Assembly: GCF_947169445.1 (NCBI RefSeq)
Contig: NZ_CAMVPU010000008.1
Location: 1 to 64,000 of the forward strand
Direction of reading: 5' to 3'
Length of the DNA: 64,000 nucleotides
Source: an uncultured Butyrivibrio sp.
GTDB lineage: Bacteria; Bacillota; Clostridia; Lachnospirales; Lachnospiraceae
A program made the translations under genes and the position numbers. Positions 7,791 to 15,959 of this stretch are shown here, piece after piece; position 1 is the first letter of the stretch, and every line of letters starts with the position of its first letter. The notes under the pieces were generated by a model, which worked only from the letters and a program-made list of their open reading frames with translations, did not search any database and was not told the DNA's origin.

Positions 7791-9467
7791 ATGGCTGTAA
7801 AGAGTGATATTGAGATTGCACAGGAAGCGAAGATGCTCCACATTAAGGAAGTAGCTGCCAAGGTGGGAATCACCGAGGATGATCTGGAGTATTATGGCAG
7901 ATACAAGGCTAAGCTTTCTGAGGAGTACGTTAAGAAGGCAAGTACAGGGAAAAGGGGTAAATTAGTCCTTGTTACTGCTATTAATCCTACTCCGGCCGGC
8001 GAAGGTAAGACTACTACAAGTGTGGGACTTGGTGATGCACTTAACAGACTTGGACATAAGACTGTTATTGCTCTTAGAGAGCCTTCACTGGGACCTTGCT
8101 TTGGCATTAAAGGAGGTGCTGCAGGTGGCGGTTATGCCCAGGTAGTGCCTATGGAAGATATAAACCTTCACTTTACAGGTGATTTTCATGCAATCACATC
8201 AGCTAATAATCTTCTTGCCGCTATTATAGATAATCATATTCAGCAGGGTAATGAACTTGGAATAGATACAAGACAGATCATTTGGAAAAGAGCTGTGGAC
8301 ATGAATGACAGAGCACTTAGAAATATTGTTGTTGGTCTTGGCGCCAAAGCGGATGGTGTTCCGAGAGAGGATCACTTTGTTATTACTGTTGCATCTGAGA
8401 TAATGGCTATTTTGTGTCTTGCAGATGATATGGATGACCTTAAGAAGAGATTATCCAGGATCATTGTTGCATATACAAGGGACGGAGAGCCTGTTACAGC
8501 AGGACAGCTTCAGGCTGTAGGTTCCATGGCTGCTCTTTTAAAGGATGCTCTTAAGCCTAATCTTGTTCAGACTCTTGAGCATACTCCTGTTATTATCCAT
8601 GGTGGTCCTTTTGCGAATATTGCTCACGGATGTAATTCAGTCAGAGCTACCAAGACAGCTCTTGGAATTGGCGATATTACCGTTACAGAGGCAGGCTTTG
8701 GTGCTGACCTTGGAGCAGAGAAGTTCCTTGATATCAAGTGTAGAATGGCTGGTCTTAAGCCGGATGCAGTTGTTCTTGTTGCTACTATCAGAGCTCTTAA
8801 GTACAACGGCGGCGTAGATAAGAAGAATCTTGGTGAAGAGAATCTTGAGGCTCTTAAAAAGGGTATCGTTAATCTGGAGAAGCACATTGAGAATATTCAG
8901 AAATATGGCGTGCCTGTTGTTGTAACACTTAACTCTTTTCTTACAGATACTCAGGCTGAGATGGATTATGTCAAGAAGTTCTGCGAAGAGAGAGACTGCA
9001 GATTTGCTTTATCAGAAGTATGGGCCAAAGGCGGAGAAGGCGGAGAAGCTCTTGCTAAAGAGGTAATTGATACTCTTGAGAATAAGCCTAGTAATTATGC
9101 ACCTATTTATTCTGATGAGCTGTCACTTAAAGAGAAAATCGAGAAGGTTGCTACAGAAATCTATGGCGCTGACGGAGTTACTTTTACTCCTGCTGCATCT
9201 AAGCAGCTAGCCAAAATAGAAGATATGGGCTTTAAGGAACTTCCTGTCTGCATGGCTAAAACGCAGTATTCACTTTCTGATGATCCGACTCTTCTTGGAA
9301 GACCTCAGAATTATAATATTACCGTAAGAGAATGCTATGTTTCTGCCGGAGCAGGCTTTGTGGTTGCACTTACCGGTTCTATTGTTACTATGCCTGGACT
9401 TCCTAAGCATCCTGCAGCTTATGATATTGATGTTGATGCGCAGGGTAAGATTACAGGTCTGTTCTAA
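7791..9467 (+). CDS. fhs: Formate--tetrahydrofolate ligase
   Basis: Makes 10-formyl-THF from formate, THF and ATP, feeding purine synthesis and, through FolD, the C1 pool. The 558 residues match the usual ~556. The ATP loop TPAGEGKTTTSVG starts at residue 67, and the SLGPCFGIKGGAAGGGYAQV and EAGFGADLGAEKF segments are characteristic. Start ATG 7791 has GGAGAT 4-5 nt upstream. folD follows 66 bases later across a hairpin without a strong T-tract, so the two are likely co-expressed to some degree. In saccharolytic anaerobes lacking a full acetyl-CoA pathway, this enzyme uses pyruvate-formate-lyase-derived formate for biosynthesis. Confidence 0.97.
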   Translation: MAVKSDIEIAQEAKMLHIKEVAAKVGITEDDLEYYGRYKAKLSEEYVKKASTGKRGKLVLVTAINPTPAGEGKTTTSVGLGDALNRLGHKTVIALREPSLGPCFGIKGGAAGGGYAQVVPMEDINLHFTGDFHAITSANNLLAAIIDNHIQQGNELGIDTRQIIWKRAVDMNDRALRNIVVGLGAKADGVPREDHFVITVASEIMAILCLADDMDDLKKRLSRIIVAYTRDGEPVTAGQLQAVGSMAALLKDALKPNLVQTLEHTPVIIHGGPFANIAHGCNSVRATKTALGIGDITVTEAGFGADLGAEKFLDIKCRMAGLKPDAVVLVATIRALKYNGGVDKKNLGEENLEALKKGIVNLEKHIENIQKYGVPVVVTLNSFLTDTQAEMDYVKKFCEERDCRFALSEVWAKGGEGGEALAKEVIDTLENKPSNYAPIYSDELSLKEKIEKVATEIYGADGVTFTPAASKQLAKIEDMGFKELPVCMAKTQYSLSDDPTLLGRPQNYNITVRECYVSAGAGFVVALTGSIVTMPGLPKHPAAYDIDVDAQGKITGLF

Positions 9468-9484
9468 TTATTTTTGAGATTATA

Positions 9485-9517
9485 GGCTATTCGCATCACA
9501 TAGTGCTACGAATAGCC
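9485..9517 (+). promoter_or_regulatory. Intercistronic hairpin between fhs and folD
   Basis: AGGCTATTCG pairs with CGAATAGCCT around a ~13-nt loop. No run of T follows, so it may be a leaky terminator or an mRNA-stabilising stem rather than a full stop. Confidence 0.55.
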
Positions 9518-9533
9518 TTATATAGGAGTTAAT

Positions 9534-10391
9534 ATGAGTGCAACAATTATTGATGGAAAACTGATCTCCGCGCAGATTAAGGACGAACTTAAGGAAAAGA
9601 CAGCTGCTCTTAAGGAAAAGGGTGTAGAAGTTACCCTTGCTGTAATTTTGGTGGGGGAGGATCCTGCATCACAGGTATATGTTCGCAATAAGAAAAAGGC
9701 CTGTGAATATGTTGGCTTTAGATCTTTTTCTTTTGAACTTCCGGAAACCACTTCTCAGGCAGATCTTTTGAAACTTATAGATGAACTTAATAACAGGAAA
9801 GATGTTGACGGAATTCTTGTTCAGATGCCGCTTCCAAGTCATATTGATGAGAAGGCTGTAATTGATGCAATCGACCCTTCAAAGGATGTGGATGGTTTTC
9901 ATCCTATGAATGTTGGTGCTTTATGCATTGGAGAAAAAGGCTTTGTATCCTGCACTCCTGCCGGAGTTATAGAACTGTTAAAAAGAGGGTGCGACGGTAA
10001 GATTGAGATTGCAGGAAAAGAGTGTGTGATTGTCGGTAGGAGTAACATCGTAGGTAAGCCAATGTCTCTTTTGATGCTTAGAGAAAATGCTACTGTAACT
10101 GTTGCACATTCAAAGACTAAAGATCTTGCACAGGTTTGCAAAAGAGCAGATATTCTTATAGCTGCTGTTGGCAAAGCCGGAATGATCACAAAGGACTTTG
10201 TAAAAGAGGGTGCAGTTGTTATTGACGTTGGCATTAATAGAAATGCGGACGGTAAGCTTTGCGGTGATGTTTTATTTGATGAGGTAAGTGAGATAGCAGG
10301 TGCAATTACACCTGTTCCTGGCGGTGTTGGTCCAATGACGATCGCCATGCTTATGAATAACTGCTATGAAGCAGCGGTAAGGAAACTATGA
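9534..10391 (+). CDS. folD: Bifunctional methylene-THF dehydrogenase/methenyl-THF cyclohydrolase
   Basis: Interconverts 5,10-methylene-THF, methenyl-THF and 10-formyl-THF with NADP. The 285 residues are full length. The catalytic YVRNKKKACEYVG segment holds the Tyr and Lys used by the family, followed by DGILVQMPLPSHI, the nucleotide-binding VIVGRSNIVGKPMSLLML, and the C-terminal PVPGGVGPMTIAMLM signature. It lies directly after fhs and its stop is 1 base before the next gene, so fhs-folD-10393 probably form one transcription unit. Together with fhs and the cyclo-ligase domain at 23440-24783, it covers the folate C1 interconversions. Confidence 0.97.
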   Translation: MSATIIDGKLISAQIKDELKEKTAALKEKGVEVTLAVILVGEDPASQVYVRNKKKACEYVGFRSFSFELPETTSQADLLKLIDELNNRKDVDGILVQMPLPSHIDEKAVIDAIDPSKDVDGFHPMNVGALCIGEKGFVSCTPAGVIELLKRGCDGKIEIAGKECVIVGRSNIVGKPMSLLMLRENATVTVAHSKTKDLAQVCKRADILIAAVGKAGMITKDFVKEGAVVIDVGINRNADGKLCGDVLFDEVSEIAGAITPVPGGVGPMTIAMLMNNCYEAAVRKL

Positions 10392-10392
10392 G

Positions 10393-11844
10393 ATGAAATG
10401 CCCAAATTGTGGCAGGGAAATCCCGGAAGGACATATGTACTGCGATAGCTGCGGTAAGGAGATTAACTTTGTCCCGGATTTTGAGCCAGAAGTTGAAAAT
10501 GAAATAAATGAAACTCTTTCGGGTGTTGCGGATGAGCTCAACAAGGAAGAAAGACTAAAGGAAGAAAGAAAAAAAGCATTCAAAAAGAAGCTTTTGAGAA
10601 TAAAGAAAAAGCTTCCGCTTTTACTTATTCCGCTTGGTCTTGTTTTTGTTGTTCTTTTTATTGTATGTATGTTCACGTTGTTTAGTGATAAGTCGGCTTA
10701 CCATTATCTAAGAAAAGCTGAGAGCTACAGAAATATGGGGCAGATGGACGAAGCTATTTCTTATCTGATTGAAGGGAATGAGAATCTTTCCGATAATACT
10801 GAAATCATATTCCGACTTTCGGATTATTATCTGGAAAACGGGCAGACTGATGAGGCTGTGGATACACTAAGGAAGATTATTGATTCAGGTTCTTTTGATA
10901 AGTCAATTGTGACCACAGCTTACGAGAGCATTATTTCTATTTATGAGCAGAATGAAGAATATGATAAGTTATCCGAACTTTTGCATACAAGTGATAACGA
11001 GACCATTGCTGAATTAAAAGAGAAATATGTTCCGGAAGCTCCTTCCATGGCTGTAAGTGGCGGAGAATATGAAGACTCGGTGGTTGTTGATATTATTTCT
11101 CAGAATGAGGATAAGGATTCGCAGATTTATTATACGGTTAATGATGGCGAACCTGATGAAAACAGTATTGCATATTCAGGACAGATAGTGCTTGATACTG
11201 AGGGCGAATACGTAATAAAGGCTGTATGTATCAATAAATACGGTAGTAGCAGTAAAGTTGTTACAGAAAAGTATGTTGTAGTAAAGGGTGTTACTTCTCC
11301 TCCTGAGATCATGGAGCCAAGTGGGGAGTACAATCAGAATACCATGATTGTCGCTGTTGCAGATGCCGGTTGTACTATTTTTTACACGACTGATGGGAGC
11401 GACCCGACTATCAATTCCAAGCAGTATGTTTCGCCTATAACAATGCCGGTTGGTACTTCTCATTATAAATTTATTGCTATAGACAAGGATGGCGAAGAAA
11501 GTGAGATAGTAGAAAGGGATTATCACCTGGTTTTCACAAGACTTGTTTCTACTGAGCAGGCTGTCAACAATGTTGTAAGTACCCTGGTGAGACTTGATTA
11601 CCTTCTGGATAACACAGGTAAGGTTAGAGGCTTAGATGGTCATAATGAATATATTTACAATTCTGTAATTGAGATAGCAGGCGCCGGTGAGTATTACGTG
11701 ATCATAGAAAATTATGTGGCTTATGATGGCAGTGTATCTCCGACAGGTCTTTTGTATGCTGTTAATACCCATGACGGAGCTGTTAACAGACTTGGTTATG
11801 ATTCAAGCGGTAAATATACGCTGATAACCATATCAAATAGATAA
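10393..11844 (+). CDS. Zinc-ribbon, membrane-anchored TPR protein with chitobiase-type C-terminal domains
   Basis: 483 residues. The N-terminus is a zinc ribbon with Cys3, Cys6, Cys17 and Cys20 (CPNCGREIP and CDSCGKEI). A charged Lys/Glu helix follows, then one membrane segment at about 73-95 (LLLIPLGLVFVVLFIVC). Outside the membrane come TPR-like helices (about 104-205, AESYRNMGQMDEAISYLIEG) and two beta-sandwich repeats of the chitobiase/beta-hexosaminidase C-terminal type, the second with the YTTDGSDPTINS motif. A C-terminal domain of about 95 residues is unassigned. Topology would be Cys-in, TPR-out. The function is unknown; similar architectures in clostridia are annotated as sensors or cell-surface scaffolds. 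It starts 1 base after the folD stop, so it is translated from the same message. Confidence 0.8.
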   Translation: MKCPNCGREIPEGHMYCDSCGKEINFVPDFEPEVENEINETLSGVADELNKEERLKEERKKAFKKKLLRIKKKLPLLLIPLGLVFVVLFIVCMFTLFSDKSAYHYLRKAESYRNMGQMDEAISYLIEGNENLSDNTEIIFRLSDYYLENGQTDEAVDTLRKIIDSGSFDKSIVTTAYESIISIYEQNEEYDKLSELLHTSDNETIAELKEKYVPEAPSMAVSGGEYEDSVVVDIISQNEDKDSQIYYTVNDGEPDENSIAYSGQIVLDTEGEYVIKAVCINKYGSSSKVVTEKYVVVKGVTSPPEIMEPSGEYNQNTMIVAVADAGCTIFYTTDGSDPTINSKQYVSPITMPVGTSHYKFIAIDKDGEESEIVERDYHLVFTRLVSTEQAVNNVVSTLVRLDYLLDNTGKVRGLDGHNEYIYNSVIEIAGAGEYYVIIENYVAYDGSVSPTGLLYAVNTHDGAVNRLGYDSSGKYTLITISNR

Positions 11845-11877
11845 TAAAAATACTTTAACGATTTAAAGAAATAAAGA

Positions 11878-11940
11878 TTGAAATTTTATCGGTGTTCATA
11901 TATTATTGTTTCATTGAGGGCAATTTTCGGAACCCCGATA
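11878..11940 (+). promoter_or_regulatory. nfnAB promoter flanked by an inverted repeat
   Basis: TTGAAA (11878-11883), a 17-nt spacer and TATTAT (11901-11906) form a good promoter. TATCGGTGTTC (11887-11897, inside the spacer) and GAACCCCGATA (11930-11940) are inverted repeats with one mismatch, placed on either side of the -10 and start site, as for a repressor bridging the promoter. The regulator is unknown. Confidence 0.55.
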
Positions 11941-11962
11941 GATTTATGGTAGGAGGATTATT

Positions 11963-12838
11963 ATGTTCAAGATTTTAGAGGCTAATGAGCTGGCTGCGAA
12001 CATTTTTCAGATGATTGTAGAAGCTCCACGTGTGGCGCAGGCGTGTTTACCCGGACAGTTTCTTATTATCCGTGTAGATGAAGAAGGGGAGAGAATTCCT
12101 CTTACTATTTGTGATTACGATAGAGAAAAGGGAACAGTTGAGATTGTTGTTCAGGCTATCGGTGCAGAGACTTTTAAGCTCGGCAAATTGAAGGCAGGGG
12201 ATTGCCTTGCAGATGTGGTAGGACCACTTGGAAAGCCATCTGATCTTTGCGAAGAGAGCGTAGATGAGCTTAAGAAAAAGAAAATTGTATTTATCGCAGG
12301 AGGTGTAGGAACTGCTCCTGTTTATCCTCAGGCTAAATGGCTTAAGGAGCAGGGTGTAGACTGCGATGTTATTATCGGAGCCAAGACTAAAGATCTTGTA
12401 ATTTTGGAGGACAGATTTAAAGCTGTTTGTAATCTTCATGTTACAACAGATGACGGTTCATATGGCAGAAGCGGTATGGTTACAAAGGCTCTTCAGGATC
12501 TTTGGGATGAGGGCAATAAGTATGATCACTGCGTAGCAATCGGACCTATGATCATGATGAAATTTGTATGTAAGCTTACGCAGGAACTTGGAATTCCAAC
12601 TGTAGTCAGCATGAATCCTATAATGGTAGATGGAACAGGAATGTGCGGTGCCTGCAGACTTACTGTTGGCGGAGAAGTTAAATTTGCCTGTGTTGACGGA
12701 CCTGAGTTTGATGGTCACAAGGTAGATTTTGATCAGGCCATGAACAGAATGAAACTTTACAAGACTGAAGAGGGAAGACTTCTTCTTAAAGCGCAGGAAG
12801 GTGACACACATCACGGCGGCTGCGGTAACTGCGAATAA
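11963..12838 (+). CDS. nfnA: NADH-dependent ferredoxin:NADP+ oxidoreductase, small subunit
   Basis: FAD/NAD(H)-binding subunit of the electron-bifurcating transhydrogenase NfnAB, which couples NADH and reduced ferredoxin to NADP+ reduction. The 291 residues resemble dihydroorotate dehydrogenase electron-transfer subunits (PyrK). The [2Fe-2S] loop reads VDGTGMCGAC with Cys228, Cys231, Cys243 and Asp223 where PyrK has its first Cys; an Asp-plus-three-Cys set is the NfnA hallmark, and this favours NfnA over PyrK. The NAD site is FIAGGVGTAPVYPQ. The C-terminus is an extra His/Cys cluster (HHGGCGNCE). GGAGG precedes the ATG. nfnB follows 67 bases later. Generic pipelines call this a sulfide or dihydroorotate dehydrogenase-like protein. 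Confidence 0.88.
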   Translation: MFKILEANELAANIFQMIVEAPRVAQACLPGQFLIIRVDEEGERIPLTICDYDREKGTVEIVVQAIGAETFKLGKLKAGDCLADVVGPLGKPSDLCEESVDELKKKKIVFIAGGVGTAPVYPQAKWLKEQGVDCDVIIGAKTKDLVILEDRFKAVCNLHVTTDDGSYGRSGMVTKALQDLWDEGNKYDHCVAIGPMIMMKFVCKLTQELGIPTVVSMNPIMVDGTGMCGACRLTVGGEVKFACVDGPEFDGHKVDFDQAMNRMKLYKTEEGRLLLKAQEGDTHHGGCGNCE

Positions 12839-12905
12839 TTTGGATCTACGATAAGAGTGATCTAAATAGAATGTTTTTTATTTTAGTATTCAAAGGAGAT
12901 TTCAA

Positions 12906-14291
12906 ATGGATGGATTTGTAAAAGTTCCTGTTCGTGAGCAGGATGCCAAGGTTCGTGCTACCAACTTTGAGGAAGTATGCCTTGGATATAATAAAGAAGA
13001 AGCTGAAAAAGAGGCATTAAGATGCCTTAATTGTAAGAATCCTAAGTGCGTTCATGGATGCCCTGTTTCAATTGATATTCCTGCATTCATTGCGCAGGTA
13101 AAAGAGGGAGATGTTGAAGGCGCTTATCAGACAATCAGCAAGTCAAGTGCTCTTCCTGCTGTATGTGGACGTGTATGCCCACAGGAGAGCCAGTGCGAAG
13201 GTCAGTGCGTAAGAGGAATCAAGGGCGATGCAGTTTCAATTGGTAAGCTTGAGAGATACGTTGCTGATACAGCAAGAGAAATGGGAATCAAGCCGGAAGG
13301 TGCCAAGGAGAAGAAAGGCAAGAAGGTTGCTATTATCGGTTCAGGCCCTTCAGGACTTACATGTGCCGGAGATCTTGCCAAGATGGGCTATGATGTAACT
13401 ATTTTTGAAGCTCTTCATGAGGCTGGCGGTGTACTTGTTTATGGTATTCCTGAGTTCCGTCTTCCTAAGTCTGCAGTAGTTAAGAAGGAAATCGAGAACG
13501 TTAAATCTCTTGGAGTTAAGCTTGAAACTGACGTTGTAATCGGTAAGTCAGTAACAATTGATGAACTTATGGAGAAGGAAGGTTTTGAAGCTGTATTTAT
13601 CGGCTCAGGCGCCGGACTTCCAAGATTTATGAATATCCCTGGCGAGCAGGCTATGGGCGTATTCTCTGCTAATGAGTTCCTGACAAGAAGTAACCTTATG
13701 AAGGCATTTGATCCTGAGTCAAGAACACCTATCATGAGACCTAAGAAGTGCGTTGTTGTAGGTGGCGGTAATGTTGCTATGGATGCAGCAAGAACAGCTC
13801 TTCGTCTTGGAGCAGAGGTTCATGTTGTATATCGCCGTGGTGAGGAAGAGCTTCCTGCACGTAAGGAAGAAGTTGGACATGCTAAGGAAGAGGGTATCAT
13901 TTTTGACCTTCTTACAAATCCTGTTGAGATCCATGCTGATGAGAACGGCTGGGTTACAGGAATTACATGCATCAGAATGGAACTTGGTGAGCCTGATGAG
14001 TCAGGAAGAAGAAGCCCTGTTGAAGTTCCGGGCTCTGAATTTGATATTGAGTGCGATGCAGTTATCATGTCTCTTGGAACATCACCTAACCCACTTATTT
14101 CTTCTACAACACAGGGACTTGATGTTAATCGCAGAAAGTGTATTGTTGCCCAGGAGGAAAATGGACAGACTTCTAAGCCTGGCGTATTTGCCGGTGGAGA
14201 TGCTGTTACAGGTGCAGCTACGGTTATTCTTGCTATGGGTGCAGGTAAGGCTGCTGCTAAGGGAATTGACGAATATCTTTCAAATAAATAA
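12906..14291 (+). CDS. nfnB: NADH-dependent ferredoxin:NADP+ oxidoreductase, large subunit
   Basis: The bifurcating FAD and NADP(H) subunit, homologous to the small subunit of glutamate synthase. The 461 residues carry two N-terminal iron-sulfur Cys sets: Cys40, Cys43, Cys48, Cys52 and Cys87, Cys91, Cys97, Cys101. The FAD site is KVAIIGSGPSGLTCAGDLA, and the NADP site is CVVVGGGNVAMDAARTALRLGAEV. The C-terminal FAD motif is GVFAGGDAVTGAATVILAMGAGK. There is no glutamate synthase large subunit nearby and nfnA is directly upstream, so NfnB is the best call although annotation tools often write gltA. AAGGAG lies 6 nt before the ATG. It links NADH, NADPH and ferredoxin pools in fermentation. Confidence 0.9.
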   Translation: MDGFVKVPVREQDAKVRATNFEEVCLGYNKEEAEKEALRCLNCKNPKCVHGCPVSIDIPAFIAQVKEGDVEGAYQTISKSSALPAVCGRVCPQESQCEGQCVRGIKGDAVSIGKLERYVADTAREMGIKPEGAKEKKGKKVAIIGSGPSGLTCAGDLAKMGYDVTIFEALHEAGGVLVYGIPEFRLPKSAVVKKEIENVKSLGVKLETDVVIGKSVTIDELMEKEGFEAVFIGSGAGLPRFMNIPGEQAMGVFSANEFLTRSNLMKAFDPESRTPIMRPKKCVVVGGGNVAMDAARTALRLGAEVHVVYRRGEEELPARKEEVGHAKEEGIIFDLLTNPVEIHADENGWVTGITCIRMELGEPDESGRRSPVEVPGSEFDIECDAVIMSLGTSPNPLISSTTQGLDVNRRKCIVAQEENGQTSKPGVFAGGDAVTGAATVILAMGAGKAAAKGIDEYLSNK

Positions 14292-14317
14292 ATTATTTAG
14301 TTCTTAAAATACTATTA

Positions 14318-14364
14318 GAGAGATGCCGAGAGATGCCGATGATAAAGTTGGCATCTCTCTATTT
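14318..14364 (+). terminator. Terminator of nfnAB with duplicated 5' arm
   Basis: GAGAGATGCC (14328-14337) pairs with GGCATCTCTC (14350-14359). The 5' arm occurs twice back to back (GAGAGATGCCG at 14318-14328 and 14328-14338), so two alternative stems share one 3' arm. Followed by a short TATTTCGTTT tail. Confidence 0.75.
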
Positions 14365-14415
14365 CGTTTATAGGCTGAAATATGGTACAATATATAGGAT
14401 TTTAGGGAGATTATT

Positions 14416-15465
14416 ATGGAAAAAGAAGATAAAATTCGTATAGCTATTACTGCCGGAATCGGCGGGCTTATTCTACTGATATTAGTTTTGTATATTGCAC
14501 TTTCAGGGCAGAAGAAAACAGGGGATGTTAAGCAGACAGAAGATACTGCGTCGCAAGCTCTTTCTATTGAGTCAGTTAGTAATAGTGATACTTCTGGAAA
14601 AGGCACTACTAAAGATAACTCGCTTGAAAGCTCAATAGGTTCTGAGGAAAAGACTGATGATGCCGCTTTGGCTTCTACTTCGCAGCCTGTTGGAACAACT
14701 GATAAGACTGAAATTACCGCCAAAAAGTATATTTCAGGAAACTCTTTTTATGAGACTAAGAACGCTGTGCTTAAGAATGTCTATAAAAAGGTTTCTTATG
14801 ATGTAAAGGCTCAGCTTAGTGATCTTTATAAATATTTTTCTGATGGAAATGGTGATGCAATACGTGATCTTGTTCATCTAGAGAGATATGAGGCAATGTC
14901 TTATTCCTTAAGTGGAAGCAACAATTACTACTACTATGGAGAGACCAATGAGGAAGGACTTCCAAATGGCCTTGGCGTTGCAGTATATGCTGATGATCAG
15001 TACTACTTTGGGAATTTTGAAAATGGTGTAAGAAGTGGTAATGGTCAGTGGTATTCTTTTTATCCTGAGTATAGTGTATATGTTGTAAAAGAGCATATGT
15101 ATTCAGGGGAATGGTCAGGGGATCTTCCAAACGGACAGGGACAGGAGCATTTTGACTATGATCAGAAATTTATGAATAAGGATGATCTTTATATTCAGAA
15201 TGCAATTGGTAATTTTATCAACGGTTATTACAATGGTGAGATGTACATAATTACCGTTAATAATAATTATGATACCAAGGAATGGCTTGGAACATGCGAT
15301 AGCGGAAACTGGATACAGGTAAGCGGATCAACAGAGGACAAAAAGGGACGAGTTCCGGCACTATCTGAGCGTGAGAATGAGGATAATCACATCTGGCTTC
15401 TTAAAGACCGCATGGTAGATAATGGAATAAAAGGTATTATATCAGGTGGAAAGCAGGTACAATGA
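14416..15465 (+). CDS. Membrane-anchored MORN-repeat protein
   Basis: 349 residues. A short basic N-terminus and one membrane helix (about 9-29, IAITAGIGGLILLILVLYIAL) are followed by a Ser/Thr/Asp-rich linker to about residue 105. An outer domain contains about three MORN-like repeats (residues ~170-250: YYYYGETNEEGLPNGLG, FGNFENGVRSGNGQW, YSGEWSGDLPNGQGQ). MORN repeats form beta-sheet scaffolds that bind lipids or proteins. No catalytic motif is seen and the function is unknown. The stop overlaps the rlmH start by 4 bases (ATGA type), so the two are translationally coupled. A TGGTACAAT extended -10 lies about 30 bases before the gene. Confidence 0.75.
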   Translation: MEKEDKIRIAITAGIGGLILLILVLYIALSGQKKTGDVKQTEDTASQALSIESVSNSDTSGKGTTKDNSLESSIGSEEKTDDAALASTSQPVGTTDKTEITAKKYISGNSFYETKNAVLKNVYKKVSYDVKAQLSDLYKYFSDGNGDAIRDLVHLERYEAMSYSLSGSNNYYYYGETNEEGLPNGLGVAVYADDQYYFGNFENGVRSGNGQWYSFYPEYSVYVVKEHMYSGEWSGDLPNGQGQEHFDYDQKFMNKDDLYIQNAIGNFINGYYNGEMYIITVNNNYDTKEWLGTCDSGNWIQVSGSTEDKKGRVPALSERENEDNHIWLLKDRMVDNGIKGIISGGKQVQ

Positions 15466-15944
15466 GTACTATCAGTATAATCTGCGTTGGCAAGATAAAA
15501 GAAAAATATTGGAATGATGCTATTGCGGAGTATTCAAAAAGGCTGTCCAGATATTGTAAGATTAAAATAATTGAAGTGGCCGATGAGAAGACTCCTGATA
15601 ATGCACCACCGGCTATAGAAGAACAGATCAAGAAAAAAGAGGGTGACAGAATACTTCAAAACATTGATGACAATGCTTATGTATGCGCCCTTGCAATCGG
15701 CGGAAAAAGGTATTCTTCTGAGGGCTTTGCCAAATTTATAGATGAAAGACAACTTTCAGGAATAAGCCATATTCAGTTTATTATCGGTGGCTCCCTTGGA
15801 CTGCACGAGACAGTGCTTAGTAGAGCGGATAGCCATATTAGTTTTTCTGATATGACATTTCCTCATCAGATGATGAGAGTTATTTTGCTTGAACAGATAT
15901 ACAGAGGCTACAGAATTTCTAGGGGAGAGCCTTATCATAAATAA
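15462..15944 (+). CDS. rlmH: 23S rRNA (pseudouridine1915-N3)-methyltransferase
   Basis: A SPOUT-class SAM methyltransferase that modifies pseudouridine 1915 in helix 69 of 23S rRNA. The 160 residues match the family's ~155-160. It has the N-terminal ISIICVGKIKEKYW, the knot motif FIIGGSLGLHETVL (SAM site), and the C-terminal MTFPHQMMRVILLEQIYRGYRI, all typical. The start overlaps the preceding MORN-protein gene by 4 bases. phoH follows 15 bases later. Acts in the cytosol on assembled 70S ribosomes. Confidence 0.96.
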   Translation: MSTISIICVGKIKEKYWNDAIAEYSKRLSRYCKIKIIEVADEKTPDNAPPAIEEQIKKKEGDRILQNIDDNAYVCALAIGGKRYSSEGFAKFIDERQLSGISHIQFIIGGSLGLHETVLSRADSHISFSDMTFPHQMMRVILLEQIYRGYRISRGEPYHK

Positions 15945-15959
15945 AAATGGGGAATATTA

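Noticed and set aside
12906..14291. Glutamate synthase small subunit (gltD)
   Set aside because: No large subunit is adjacent, and the partner at 11963 has the Asp-plus-three-Cys cluster of NfnA, so NfnB is preferred.
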